A DNA stretch of 62,665 bases from an uncultured Dorea sp. (GCA_910584265.1 CAJTZE010000016.1:1-62665), one strand, 5' to 3'; shown: positions 34,458-43,110, counted from the stretch's first letter. Notes: generated by a model not told the origin, from the letters alone. Program-made: numbers and translations.

Positions 34458-34538
34458 GCGCAGCTCCGCGCGCGGAACAAAAGCTGCGCTGATAAAAATA
34501 CAATAACGCGGGAGTGTGCGAAGCGCACTTTTGTTCTT
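34458..34538 (+). promoter_or_regulatory. Candidate three-state transcription attenuator before the permease genes
   Basis: Three stems compete. A: 34458-34465 (GCGCAGCT) with 34482-34489 (AGCTGCGC). B: 34475-34490 (GAACAAAAGCTGCGCT) with 34522-34536 (AGCGCACTTTTGTTC), 15 pairs with one bulge. C: 34513-34519 with 34523-34529 (AGTGTGC/GCGCACT, loop GAA), followed by TTTGTTCTT, terminator-like. B excludes both A and C, so A would act as anti-antiterminator, B as antiterminator and C as terminator. The permease RBS (GAGGTGAG) comes directly after. Confidence 0.5.
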
Positions 34539-34552
34539 AATGAGGTGAGCTT

Positions 34553-35431
34553 GTGAAGAAAAATATGCAGAAAATAGAACCTTACATCTGGATTTTGCCC
34601 AGCATCATACTGATGTTTGTGTTTATACTGATTCCGATCGTATTCGTATTTCGTATGGCGCTTAGCAAGGTTACAAGAGCAGGGCTGATCAAAGGATACG
34701 CCGGATTTGAAAATTTTACGAAGGTTTTATCAACGCCTACTTTTGCAATGGTGTTGAAAAATACACTGATATGGACGGTAGCGGTGGTAGGTCTTTCAAC
34801 TTTGCTGGGATTTATCCTGGCGCTTTTGTTGAATAATGAATTTAAAGGCCGCAAGATAGCAAGAGCGATCGTGGTTTTTCCCTGGGCAACTACGCTGGTT
34901 GTACAGGCTAGTATCTGGAAATTTATTATTGATGTAGATTATGGAACATTGAATACCCTGCTGATGAAGCTGGGGATTATTGACCATGCGGTGAACTGGA
35001 CGGCTTCGCCTGGAGCCTGGTTTGCATGGGAGATTGCCTGTGGTATTTTTGTAACGATTCCATTTGTTACATTTACGGTGCTGTCTGGCCTGCAGTCTAT
35101 TGACGGGACTTATTATGAGGCCGCAACGGTGGACGGAGCAAATTACTGGCAGAAGCTGTTTCGGATTACGATCCCGTTAGTCAGCTCTTCGCTGACTGTC
35201 AGTACAGTATTGAATATCATTTACGTGTTTAATTCATTTCCGATTATCTGGAATATGACAAAGGGTGATCCTGGAAACCGCACGGATACACTGGTTACAT
35301 ACCTGTATAAGCTTGCGTTCTATAATGGCAAGCAGGGGCTTGCGGCGGCGGTATCTGTGATTGGATTCCTGATCCTGTTAGCCTGCGCAATGGTTTACAT
35401 GGTGGCAACATTGAGAAAGGGGGATGAATAG
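34553..35431 (+). CDS. ABC sugar transporter permease (MalF type)
   Basis: 292 residues with six membrane helices. The EAA loop is YYEAATVDGANYWQKLFRITIPL (about 185-207), which contacts the ATPase. GTG start with GAGGTGAG upstream. The gene follows the candidate attenuator and ends 1 base before the ATG of the second permease. Together with it and the lipoprotein it makes a CUT1-type importer; ATPase not encoded here. Confidence 0.93.
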   Translation: MKKNMQKIEPYIWILPSIILMFVFILIPIVFVFRMALSKVTRAGLIKGYAGFENFTKVLSTPTFAMVLKNTLIWTVAVVGLSTLLGFILALLLNNEFKGRKIARAIVVFPWATTLVVQASIWKFIIDVDYGTLNTLLMKLGIIDHAVNWTASPGAWFAWEIACGIFVTIPFVTFTVLSGLQSIDGTYYEAATVDGANYWQKLFRITIPLVSSSLTVSTVLNIIYVFNSFPIIWNMTKGDPGNRTDTLVTYLYKLAFYNGKQGLAAAVSVIGFLILLACAMVYMVATLRKGDE

Positions 35432-35432
35432 A

Positions 35433-36290
35433 ATGAATAAAACAGCTGATATATCTATTAACGGCAAGAGACTTATATCACGAATCTTCCTGTATCTGGT
35501 TGTGTTTATCATATGTATGATCATACTGTATCCGTATTTTGCTATGTTCTGTACGGCATTAAAGAACCGTTCAGAAATCTTTTCTGCGGAGGGAACGGTC
35601 TTTCCAATCCATGCGCTGTGGTCGAACTTTGCGGATATCTGGAAGAAAGCGCCTATGGCAAAGTACATGATGAATTCTCTTTTGATTGCCGGAGGTTCTA
35701 CAGTGATCGCGCTGCTTTGCGGTATCCCTGCCGCATATGCGCTGTCCCGGATGAAATTTAAGGGGCAGACTGCGTTCCTGGGATTTGTAATCGTATCTCA
35801 GATGTTTGCTCCGGTGGTGCTTTTGATTGGTATCTATAAAGTTATCATGACCCTGGGACTGACGGACAGTATCCTTGGGCTGATCTTTATCAATGCGGCA
35901 TTTAATCAGGCGTTTACGATCTGGCTGCTTAGGGGAACCTTTATCGGCATTTCACCGGAAATGGAGCAGGCGGCCAAGATTGATGGCTGCAGCCGGCTTC
36001 AGGCTATGCTCAGAATACTGCTTCCGGTGGCTGCGCCCGGCATTGTAACGACCTTGATATTCGTATTTATCAATGCCTGGAATGAATATACGGTTGCGCT
36101 GACATTGATTTCAACGGATACGAACAAACCATTGACGGTGGGAATTAATATCTTTAATGGCTACAACATGATTGAATGGCAGTATCTGTTTGCGGCCTCC
36201 TTATTTGCAATTGTACCGGTGGTGATTCTATTTGCTATTATCGAAAAGAATCTGGTCAGCGGTCTTGCGTCCGGCGGTGTAAAAGGTTAA
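35433..36290 (+). CDS. ABC sugar transporter permease (MalG type)
   Basis: 285 residues and six membrane helices; EAA loop EMEQAAKIDGCSRLQAMLRILLPVAAPG (about 176-203). ATG 35433 is chosen because AAAGGGGG lies nine bases upstream; ATG 35424 is in frame but directly abuts that RBS. C-terminal LVSGLASGGVKG is the usual end of CUT1 permeases. Confidence 0.93.
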   Translation: MNKTADISINGKRLISRIFLYLVVFIICMIILYPYFAMFCTALKNRSEIFSAEGTVFPIHALWSNFADIWKKAPMAKYMMNSLLIAGGSTVIALLCGIPAAYALSRMKFKGQTAFLGFVIVSQMFAPVVLLIGIYKVIMTLGLTDSILGLIFINAAFNQAFTIWLLRGTFIGISPEMEQAAKIDGCSRLQAMLRILLPVAAPGIVTTLIFVFINAWNEYTVALTLISTDTNKPLTVGINIFNGYNMIEWQYLFAASLFAIVPVVILFAIIEKNLVSGLASGGVKG

Positions 36291-36341
36291 GCTGTACAGT
36301 TGTGCATATACGATGCCTAAAATGCTTGAGGCGGATAAACA

Positions 36342-36390
36342 AAAGGGCATCTCAAAAGCCGGGGGGAGGCTTAAGAGATGCCCTTTGTTC
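36342..36390 (+). terminator. Terminator after the ABC importer genes
   Basis: Twelve-base arms AAAGGGCATCTC and GAGATGCCCTTT with inner AAGCC/GGCTT, then TTTGTTC. Confidence 0.9.
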
Positions 36391-36491
36391 TATTTGCGGG
36401 TATCATGTTTTATAAAAATGATACCCTGCCAGGAGTATGCATTGTAATGCAATAAATATTATATTTGATTTTTTAGAAAAAAGCGTGTCAC

Positions 36492-36521
36492 AATTTGCAC
36501 AAAAATTTGCACAATCGATTG
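36492..36521. promoter_or_regulatory. Candidate operator cluster upstream of nagB
   Basis: AATTTGCACAA occurs twice in tandem (36492-36502 and 36504-36514), 12 bases apart. The second copy runs into the perfect palindrome CAATCGATTG (36512-36521), the same core as in the PTS operon promoter at 24591. About 95 bases lie between it and nagB; a clear -35/-10 pair is not obvious. Confidence 0.55.
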
Positions 36522-36615
36522 TTTTGGTTTGGGCGTTATTGCCTTAAAATATGGATTTTGTTACATTAATTTTAAGAAAACAGACAAGAATAATTTCAAC
36601 AAGGAGGTAAAATTT

Positions 36616-37344
36616 ATGAAAATATGTAAAGCGTCAGATTATAAGGAAATGAGCAGGAGGGCGGCGAAGCTGATTGCCGCACAGGTTATGATGAAACCGG
36701 ATTGTGTACTGGGTCTTGCGACCGGCTCGACGCCGATCGGTCTCTACAAGTATCTGGTAAAATGGTACCGGAAGGGAGACCTGGACTTTTCGGAGGTTGT
36801 TACGGTGAATCTGGATGAGTATAAGGGACTGCCGAAGACAAATAACCAGAGCTATGACTATTTTATGCGTGATAATTTGTTTGACAAAGTAAATATTGAA
36901 GCATCCAACACTTATCTGCCGGATGGACTTGCAGAGGATAGCGATAAGGAATGCGAGAGGTATGAGAAACTGATCCGGAAGCTTGGAGGAATCGATCTGC
37001 AGCTTCTTGGTATGGGACATAACGGACACATTGGATTCAACGAGCCGGGAGAGGCTTTTGACCTTGCGACCCACTGTGTGGATCTGCAGGAAAGCACCAT
37101 TGAGGCAAATAAGCGGTTCTTTGCATCCGCGGACGAGGTGCCGAAGCAGGCATACAGTATGGGAATCGGAACGATTATGAAAGCAAGAAAGGTTCTTCTG
37201 ATAGTAAGCGGCAAGGATAAGGCAGAGACTCTTAAAAAAGCGCTTTATGGCCCGATTACTCCAAAGGTTCCGGCATCCATTCTTCAGATGCACCCGGATG
37301 TGACGGTGGTTGCGGATGAAGCGGCATTTTCTTCCATTGAATAG
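36616..37344 (+). CDS. nagB: Glucosamine-6-phosphate deaminase
   Basis: Converts glucosamine-6-phosphate to fructose-6-phosphate and ammonia, the last step of amino-sugar entry into glycolysis. 242 residues. Motifs: LGLATGSTPIGLY, VNLDEYKGL (catalytic Asp) and GHNGHIGFNEPG (catalytic His/Glu). ATG 36616 follows AAGGAGGT; upstream in-frame codons to 36529 lack an RBS. Own terminator downstream. Acts with NagA encoded 2.4 kb further on. Confidence 0.96.
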   Translation: MKICKASDYKEMSRRAAKLIAAQVMMKPDCVLGLATGSTPIGLYKYLVKWYRKGDLDFSEVVTVNLDEYKGLPKTNNQSYDYFMRDNLFDKVNIEASNTYLPDGLAEDSDKECERYEKLIRKLGGIDLQLLGMGHNGHIGFNEPGEAFDLATHCVDLQESTIEANKRFFASADEVPKQAYSMGIGTIMKARKVLLIVSGKDKAETLKKALYGPITPKVPASILQMHPDVTVVADEAAFSSIE

Positions 37345-37423
37345 AGCGGGGGATGCAGGCGGAAGTGATAGGATCTGAGTTTATACGGAGAATATTTCTG
37401 TCTATGATGCGCTGAAATAGGAC

Positions 37424-37462
37424 GGCGGGCGGTTGATTCATACACCGCCCGCCTGAATTTTT
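37424..37462. terminator. Terminator between convergent nagB and the AraC-type regulator
   Basis: Ten-base arms GGCGGGCGGT (37424-37433) and ACCGCCCGCC (37444-37453) followed by TGAATTTTT. Confidence 0.88.
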
Positions 37463-37508
37463 AAGAAGCGAAATTTATGTATCAGCACCCTAAGAATCAG
37501 GAAACATG

Positions 37509-38429
37509 CTAAGGCATCTGAAAATCCTGCTCCGACATTGCCTTAATGGAGGAGGCATACTCGGACGGCGTCATGCCGGTTACCTTCTTAAACTGTCTGG
37601 AGAAGTAATGGATGGACGCATAGCCGAGGGTATCGGATATCTGTGTGAAATTCATATGCTGTGTCCGGATCAACTCTTTGGCAAGCCGGATCTTCATATG
37701 GGAAAAATATTCTATAATGCCCAGCCCGCACTGCTGCTTAAATATTTTCTGGAGCTGGGATCTGCTTACCAGATTGTCGCGGCAGATCTGTTCGATGGTG
37801 AGCTTTGCGGCCGGCTGGGATTCCATATATTCGACAACGCGGGAATATATCTCCAGATCGCTCTTGGCCTTGGTGGCTTTGATGCTATTCGGAACTGCCG
37901 CGATAGCAGACTTCCCCATAGATTCATAACGGCGCGCAAGATGGATCAGGAATTGTTCCAGATACAGACGGATCAGCTGTTCGGAGCCGAAGGCCTCCTC
38001 CTTCTTCTGGGGCATGTTCTGCAGATAAGGGTCATCTAAACGGCAGTCAAAGCAGTGGCGGGCTTCAATGATAATCTTGGCAAGAAGTTCCCGCTCTGCA
38101 TCATCGATTTTTAGTATCTTATTGCGGAAGAAATGCATAGCACGGCTGCTGCATTCAAAAGAAATAACAACCAGATTTGGAGCAGTTTCGCCTGTGGCCC
38201 GGACGTTATGAAATTCATTTGGCTCGTGAAAGGCGATTTCGCCCTTTTTCAATTTTGCTGAGTGAACGCCGGCGGTAATGTTCACTTCGCCCTTGTCTAC
38301 ACAGATGAATTCCCAGAAATCGTGGACTTCCCCTTTAAAGGAAAAGGTGTTCATATATTCAAAGTAATGAATACTGTAGATCTTACCGATGGAAATAGAG
38401 TTTTTCAATTGTATTCCGTTATATCCCAT
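37509..38429 (-). CDS. AraC family transcriptional regulator with cupin N-terminus
   Basis: 306 residues. An N-terminal cupin-like sensing domain (FKGEVHDFWEFICVDKGEVNITAG... FHEPNEFHNV) precedes two helix-turn-helix motifs at the C-terminus (LTIEQICRDNLVSRSQLQKIFKQ and NFTQISDTLGYASIHYFSRQFKKVTGMTPSEYA). ATG 38429 has GGAGG at good spacing; the frame is open to 38486. Lies between nagB and nahK-nagA and is transcribed away from the latter, so it likely activates the divergent nahK-nagA genes, and perhaps the importer, in response to an amino sugar. Confidence 0.9.
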   Translation of the reverse strand: MGYNGIQLKNSISIGKIYSIHYFEYMNTFSFKGEVHDFWEFICVDKGEVNITAGVHSAKLKKGEIAFHEPNEFHNVRATGETAPNLVVISFECSSRAMHFFRNKILKIDDAERELLAKIIIEARHCFDCRLDDPYLQNMPQKKEEAFGSEQLIRLYLEQFLIHLARRYESMGKSAIAAVPNSIKATKAKSDLEIYSRVVEYMESQPAAKLTIEQICRDNLVSRSQLQKIFKQQCGLGIIEYFSHMKIRLAKELIRTQHMNFTQISDTLGYASIHYFSRQFKKVTGMTPSEYASSIKAMSEQDFQMP

Positions 38430-38622
38430 ATTCTGCCTCCGTGGATAACTAAGAAATATGTTTTGGTTAATTACTACAAATATCATAACGCAAAACTGTT
38501 AAAAATGCAAAAGAATCAAGCAGATAGTATAAAATTATAAAATTATAATATAAAGCTTTTTATGCATGTTTATAATACAATACAGGCAGAAAGAACGGAT
38601 AAACTGATATGGGAGGGAAATT
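38430..38622. promoter_or_regulatory. Divergent regulatory region between the AraC-type regulator and nahK
   Basis: About 190 AT-rich bases with tandem AAAATTAT units around 38530-38555 and TATAAT-like boxes. No perfect consensus promoter is seen, which fits activator dependence. Confidence 0.45.
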
Positions 38623-39741
38623 ATGGCACAGGCAATAAGAGCGCAGAAGGGCGAGGCAATTGCACATTTTCAGTATGAAGGAAGACTGATCAAGGATATT
38701 CCATTTGGAAACGGGCATATCAATGATACGTTTCTCCTGACTTTTGAGGTGCGTAAAATGGGGCGCATGAAGGTGATTCTCCAGAGAATGAATAAAAAGG
38801 TGTTTGAAGATCCGGTGCTGCTGATGGAGAACATTATGGGTGTGACTTCTTATCTTCGTGATAAGATTACAGAGAGTGGCGGCGATCCGGACAGGGAGAC
38901 GCTGAGCGTCATACCGGCATTGGACGGCAAGCCGTTTTACAAGGATTCCTTTGGGGATTATTGGCGGTCCTATGTTTTTATCACGGATGCGGCCAGCTAC
39001 GATCAGGTAGAGGATCCGGAGCAGTTTTATCAGAGCGGAGTAGCTTTCGGGAATTTTCAAAGGCTTTTGGCGGATTATCCGGCAGATACGCTTTTTGAGG
39101 TTATTGAGGGCTTTCACGATACCAAGGCAAGGTTTGAAGTGTTTAAGAGAGCCGTTCGGGAGGATGTTATGGGCCGTGCGGCAAAGGCGCAGGAGGAGAT
39201 ACACTTTGTCCTTGACAGAGAAGAGCTGGCGGGGTATCTTGGAGAGTGTCAGGAGAGAGGAGAGCTGCCTCTGCGGGTGACGCACAATGATACCAAGCTT
39301 AATAATGTAATGATAGATAACAAGACGGGGAAGGGTGTCTGTGTGATCGATCTGGATACCGTGATGCCGGGACTTGCAGTCAATGATTTTGGGGATTCCA
39401 TTCGTTTTGGGGCAAATACAGCGGCGGAGGATGAGACAGACTTGAGCAAGGTGTCCTGCAGCATGGAGTTGTTTGAGGCATATACGAAGGGCTTTATCGA
39501 AGGGTGCGGCGGAAGTCTTACGGCAAGGGAGATAGAACTGCTTCCCATGGGCGCGAAGGTTATGACCTATGAATGCGGAATGCGTTTTCTGACCGATTAT
39601 CTGCAGGGGGATGTGTATTTTAAGACTCACAGAGCGGATCATAATCTGGACCGGTGCCGGACGCAGTTTAAGCTGGTACAGGATATGGAAGAAAAATGGA
39701 AATTGATGAAGGAGATTGTAGCAAAGTATTATGATTATTAA
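38623..39741 (+). CDS. nahK: N-acetylhexosamine 1-kinase (NahK-like, aminoglycoside phosphotransferase fold)
   Basis: 372 residues resembling bifidobacterial NahK over the full length: GNGHINDTFLLTFE at the N-terminus, VILQRMNKKVFEDPVLLMEN, SYDQVEDPEQFYQSGVAFGNFQRLL, the catalytic VTHNDTKLNNVMID (about 219-232) and the metal site IDLDTVMPG..NDFGDSIRFGANTA. NahK phosphorylates C1 of GlcNAc or GalNAc. Here it overlaps nagA by 11 bases, but no lacto-N-biose phosphorylase or nucleotidyltransferase is nearby. The substrate is inferred from similarity; another hexosamine or C6 position is possible. Confidence 0.83.
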   Translation: MAQAIRAQKGEAIAHFQYEGRLIKDIPFGNGHINDTFLLTFEVRKMGRMKVILQRMNKKVFEDPVLLMENIMGVTSYLRDKITESGGDPDRETLSVIPALDGKPFYKDSFGDYWRSYVFITDAASYDQVEDPEQFYQSGVAFGNFQRLLADYPADTLFEVIEGFHDTKARFEVFKRAVREDVMGRAAKAQEEIHFVLDREELAGYLGECQERGELPLRVTHNDTKLNNVMIDNKTGKGVCVIDLDTVMPGLAVNDFGDSIRFGANTAAEDETDLSKVSCSMELFEAYTKGFIEGCGGSLTAREIELLPMGAKVMTYECGMRFLTDYLQGDVYFKTHRADHNLDRCRTQFKLVQDMEEKWKLMKEIVAKYYDY

Positions 39742-40969
39742 GAATGTAAAGGTTTATACGGAAGAGAACACATTTAAAGAGGGCAGTATATACATAGAAG
39801 GCGGGAAATTTGTCTCGCCTTCTGCGTATTTGGAAGGGAAGGCGGCTCGGAAACAGAATGTGGAAGAAGAGAAAGTCATTGACGGAGAAGGCTGTTATGC
39901 AATTCCCGGCCTGATTGACCTGCATTTTCATGGATGCATGGGCGCAGATTTCTGTGACGGAACCGAAGAAGCGCTGAAAACGATTGCGGAATACGAGGCA
40001 TCTGTGGGAGTGACGGCAATTGCGCCTGCAACGATGACGCTTCCGGTGGAGGAGCTGGAGCATGTTCTGTCTGTGGCGGCGGAATATGCAGAGAAACAGG
40101 CGGCGGATCAGAAGGCTTTGGATGAGGGACTACGGAGCAGGGCCAGAGAGGGAAAGGAGATTTCTCCTATAGAGAAACCCAGCGCAGACCTGGTGGGGAT
40201 TAATATGGAGGGGCCATTTATCAGTCCTGTGAAAAAGGGAGCTCAGGATGCGGAGAATATCATTCCCTGCGATGTATCTGTCTGTGAAAGATTTCTGGAG
40301 GCGGGGAAAGGATTGGTGAAGTTTATTGGAATTGCACCGGAGGAAAGTGAAGGGGCGGAGGCATTTATCGAGGCGGTAAAGGACAGGGTGCATGTGTCGC
40401 TGGCTCACACGAATGCAGATTATGAAACGGCGGATGCGGCATTTAGGGCAGGGGCGGACCATGCAGTACATCTGTATAATGCCATGTCGTCCTTTACCCA
40501 TCGGAATCCGGGAGTGCCCGGCGCGGCGGCAGATCATGAGCATGTGTGGGCAGAGCTGATCTGCGACGGGGTGCATATACACCCGGCGGCAGTGAGGGCG
40601 GCATTTAAGATGCTGGGAGCAGACAGGATCCTGCTGATCAGTGACAGTATGAGGGCGGCAGGAATGCCGGACGGAACCTATACCCTTGGCGGCCTGGATG
40701 TGAATGTGCGGGGGAACCGGGCAGAGCTTGTATCAGATGGAACGCTGGCCGGATCTGTGACGAATCTGATGGACTGTATGCGCACGGTGGTGAAGGAGAT
40801 GGGGATTCCTCTTGAAACAGCTGTTTCCTGTGCGGCAGTCAATCCGGCAAGGTGTCTTGGAATAGAAGCTGAATATGGAAGCATTTCCGAGGGGAAGATA
40901 GGAGATGTGGTGCTGCTGGATGAAGATTTGAATACAAAGCTTGTAGTAAAGAGGGGAAAGACCTTATAA
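39731..40969 (+). CDS. nagA: N-acetylglucosamine-6-phosphate deacetylase
   Basis: Removes acetate from GlcNAc-6-phosphate, feeding NagB. Metal and substrate residues: GLIDLHFHGCMGADFCD, NMEGPFIS, VSLAHTNADYETA, HLYNAMSSFTHRNPG and ISDSMRAAGMPDG. At 412 residues it is about 25-30 longer than usual because of a charged insertion around residues 115-150 (EKQAADQKALDEGLRSRARE). Overlaps nahK by 11 bases, so both are made together. RBS AAGGAGA lies about 14 bases upstream. Confidence 0.93.
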   Translation: MIIKNVKVYTEENTFKEGSIYIEGGKFVSPSAYLEGKAARKQNVEEEKVIDGEGCYAIPGLIDLHFHGCMGADFCDGTEEALKTIAEYEASVGVTAIAPATMTLPVEELEHVLSVAAEYAEKQAADQKALDEGLRSRAREGKEISPIEKPSADLVGINMEGPFISPVKKGAQDAENIIPCDVSVCERFLEAGKGLVKFIGIAPEESEGAEAFIEAVKDRVHVSLAHTNADYETADAAFRAGADHAVHLYNAMSSFTHRNPGVPGAAADHEHVWAELICDGVHIHPAAVRAAFKMLGADRILLISDSMRAAGMPDGTYTLGGLDVNVRGNRAELVSDGTLAGSVTNLMDCMRTVVKEMGIPLETAVSCAAVNPARCLGIEAEYGSISEGKIGDVVLLDEDLNTKLVVKRGKTL

Positions 40970-40977
40970 AAATTTGT

Positions 40978-41006
40978 TTGCAAGAAATGGAAATTCATGC
41001 TACTAT
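40978..41006 (+). promoter_or_regulatory. Promoter of the Cof-type phosphatase gene
   Basis: TTGCAA, 17-base spacer, TACTAT. A near-palindrome AACGATTACGT follows at the likely transcription start. Confidence 0.7.
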
Positions 41007-41041
41007 TTGCGTAAAAACGATTACGTAATGGTGGTGGAGTT

Positions 41042-41872
41042 ATGGATAGAAAGCTTATTTTTGTGGATATTGATGGAACGCTGACGAGGGGAGGAAGCAA
41101 TACGCCTCCGGTTTCCGCGCAGAAAGCAGTGAGGGCGGCGCGGAAGAAGGGACATCTGGTATATCTCTGCACCGGGCGCAATTATGGTATGCTGCTGCCT
41201 CTTCTGGAGTATGGGTTTGACGGCGTAGTAGGAAGTGCAGGAGGCTATATCAAGTGCCGGGAGCAGGTGATTTATGACTGTCCGATGACCAGAGAGCAGC
41301 AGGACAAGGCGCTTAAGGTATTGAGGAAAAACGGAATCTTCTGCACGATAGAAGGCAGGGACGGTTCTTATACCGATGACGGATTCAAACAGATTCTGGC
41401 AGAGAGGGCTGAAGCAGAGGGCAGCAGCGAGCTTCTGCGCTGGCAGGAGCAGATTGAGAAGGAACTGAACATCCGGCCGATGCAGGAATATAAGGGGGAA
41501 CCGATTTATAAGATCGTACTTATGTGTGAGCGTGAGGAGCAGTTTGCCGAGCCGAGGGAAGTGCTTAAGGAGGATTTTCATTTCTGTATTCAGGATACGA
41601 ATGAACGCGGATTTATCAATGGGGAGCTGATAAATAAAAAATTTGATAAAGGCCGCGGGATTGAACGCGTATGCAGTTTTCTCGGTATGGATGTGAAGGA
41701 TACGATTGCGTTCGGGGACAGTATGAATGATGTGGAGATGATAAGGACAGCCGGACTTGGCATCTGTATGGAGAATGGGAACGGAGTATTGAAAGAGCTG
41801 GCTGATGAAATCTGTCCGGCGGTGACAGAGGACGGCCTCTCGAAAGCATTTGAAAAGCACGGGCTGATTTAG
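41042..41872 (+). CDS. Cof-type HAD-IIB sugar-phosphate phosphatase
   Basis: 276 residues with HAD motif I FVDIDGTLTRGG (residues 5-16), the type IIB cap domain, and motif III/IV IAFGDSMNDVEMI near residue 224. Members dephosphorylate sugar phosphates or other small phosphoesters in the cytoplasm. Downstream of nagA but with its own promoter; may relieve sugar-phosphate stress. Convergent with the LacI-type gene. Confidence 0.88.
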   Translation: MDRKLIFVDIDGTLTRGGSNTPPVSAQKAVRAARKKGHLVYLCTGRNYGMLLPLLEYGFDGVVGSAGGYIKCREQVIYDCPMTREQQDKALKVLRKNGIFCTIEGRDGSYTDDGFKQILAERAEAEGSSELLRWQEQIEKELNIRPMQEYKGEPIYKIVLMCEREEQFAEPREVLKEDFHFCIQDTNERGFINGELINKKFDKGRGIERVCSFLGMDVKDTIAFGDSMNDVEMIRTAGLGICMENGNGVLKELADEICPAVTEDGLSKAFEKHGLI

Positions 41873-41913
41873 CCGGAGCAAAAAACGACGGAAACAAAAT
41901 TATCCATTAAAAA

Positions 41914-41949
41914 GAGAAAAGATGGCTGATGACCACCATCCTTTCTCTG
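41914..41949. terminator. Bidirectional terminator between convergent genes
   Basis: AGAGAAAAGATGG (41914-41926) and CCATCCTTTCTCT (41937-41949), one mismatch, loop CTGATGACCA. Confidence 0.7.
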
Positions 41950-42029
41950 CGCCATGCTATCATGGAACTATGCTCAAACAAGATTATTATAATGACTTTT
42001 TTGATCAGAGTTTTTGATTTGGGAAGCAG

Positions 42030-43055
42030 CTAATCGGTGGTTTCCCGGCGCATTAATATTGGTGTTATATTTTTGTGGATCAGTTCTGTCTGCGGCTGGG
42101 GACGCCGTTTTTTTCTTTCATTCATCAGTGTTACCAGAAGCTCCATTGCCTCGTATGCGATTTTGTCAATCTGCTGTCCGACAGTGCTGATGGGAAGAAT
42201 TGCCTGTCCCGCGGCTGGGGAATCATCAAAACCGATGATACGGTATTCATCCGGGAGGGTGCCGTGTTCCCGGAAGATAATATTTAACATGCTGCCGGCA
42301 TGTGTGTCATTTGCCAAAAATAATCCTTTCTTCTGATTTGGATATTTATGTTTTACATATTCGTATATTTCCAGCATAGATTTATGGATTTCCTGAGGGG
42401 AGTGTCCTAAATCTCTGATGATCAATTCATGGTTTATATTATATTTAACGCAGGTATCCTGAAATCCCTGAATACGCCCGTAAGCGGGAACTGCTTTTGA
42501 GACGTTTGAATTGACATGCAGTAAAATGTCACAGTTGTTTTTGTACAGCAGGCTGGTGCCCTGCACGGCACCCATATAATTATCTGAATTTATGCTGTTT
42601 ACATATTGATCTTCACGTTCTATAGTAACGATAGGGATATCATAGGAGGCCAGTTCCTTGGAATGGATTGTGTGGCTTAAAATGATCATGCCTTCAATCT
42701 TGTATGAAAGCAGCTCCTGAATATATCTTCGCTCTGTTTCGGCATTGCTTTTGCTGGCAAAAATCAGGAATTTATAACCAAAATTTTCAAAGGTATTCAA
42801 TATTTGGTTTAACATTTCGGCATAATAGTGCAGATAAAGGTTTGGCACAATAATGCCGACGAATTCGCTTTTGCCGTTAACAAATGCTTTGGCTAGTTTG
42901 TTTTCCTGATAGTTCAGGTCAGTCAGAGCCTGTGCGATAATTTCCTGGTTTTCTATGGTGAGAGAATCAGGATTGTTAAAATACCGGGATATGGTTGTTT
43001 TTGAAAAATTAGTATATTTTGCAATATCATCAAAGGTTACTTTCTTTTTATTCAT
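42030..43055 (-). CDS. LacI family transcriptional regulator
   Basis: 341 residues. N-terminal helix-turn-helix and hinge (VTFDDIAKYTNFSKTTISRYFNNPDSLT, about 5-32), then a periplasmic-binding-protein-like effector domain (FVGIIVPNLYLHYYAEMLNQI... IIGFDDSPAAGQAILPISTVGQQIDKIAYEA). Divergent from the MBL/PTS genes and most likely their repressor, binding the AAGTAACTRGT sites at 43149-43266. RBS GGAGGTATG. Confidence 0.92.
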   Translation of the reverse strand: MNKKKVTFDDIAKYTNFSKTTISRYFNNPDSLTIENQEIIAQALTDLNYQENKLAKAFVNGKSEFVGIIVPNLYLHYYAEMLNQILNTFENFGYKFLIFASKSNAETERRYIQELLSYKIEGMIILSHTIHSKELASYDIPIVTIEREDQYVNSINSDNYMGAVQGTSLLYKNNCDILLHVNSNVSKAVPAYGRIQGFQDTCVKYNINHELIIRDLGHSPQEIHKSMLEIYEYVKHKYPNQKKGLFLANDTHAGSMLNIIFREHGTLPDEYRIIGFDDSPAAGQAILPISTVGQQIDKIAYEAMELLVTLMNERKKRRPQPQTELIHKNITPILMRRETTD

Positions 43056-43110
43056 AAATCATACCTCCAAAGCAAGATGTTGTTATAGAAAGTTTTTTTG
43101 GGATATATTT

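Noticed and set aside
38560..39642. Minus-strand open frame of 360 codons opposite nahK
   Set aside because: Antisense to a gene with clear kinase motifs; no RBS and no family features.
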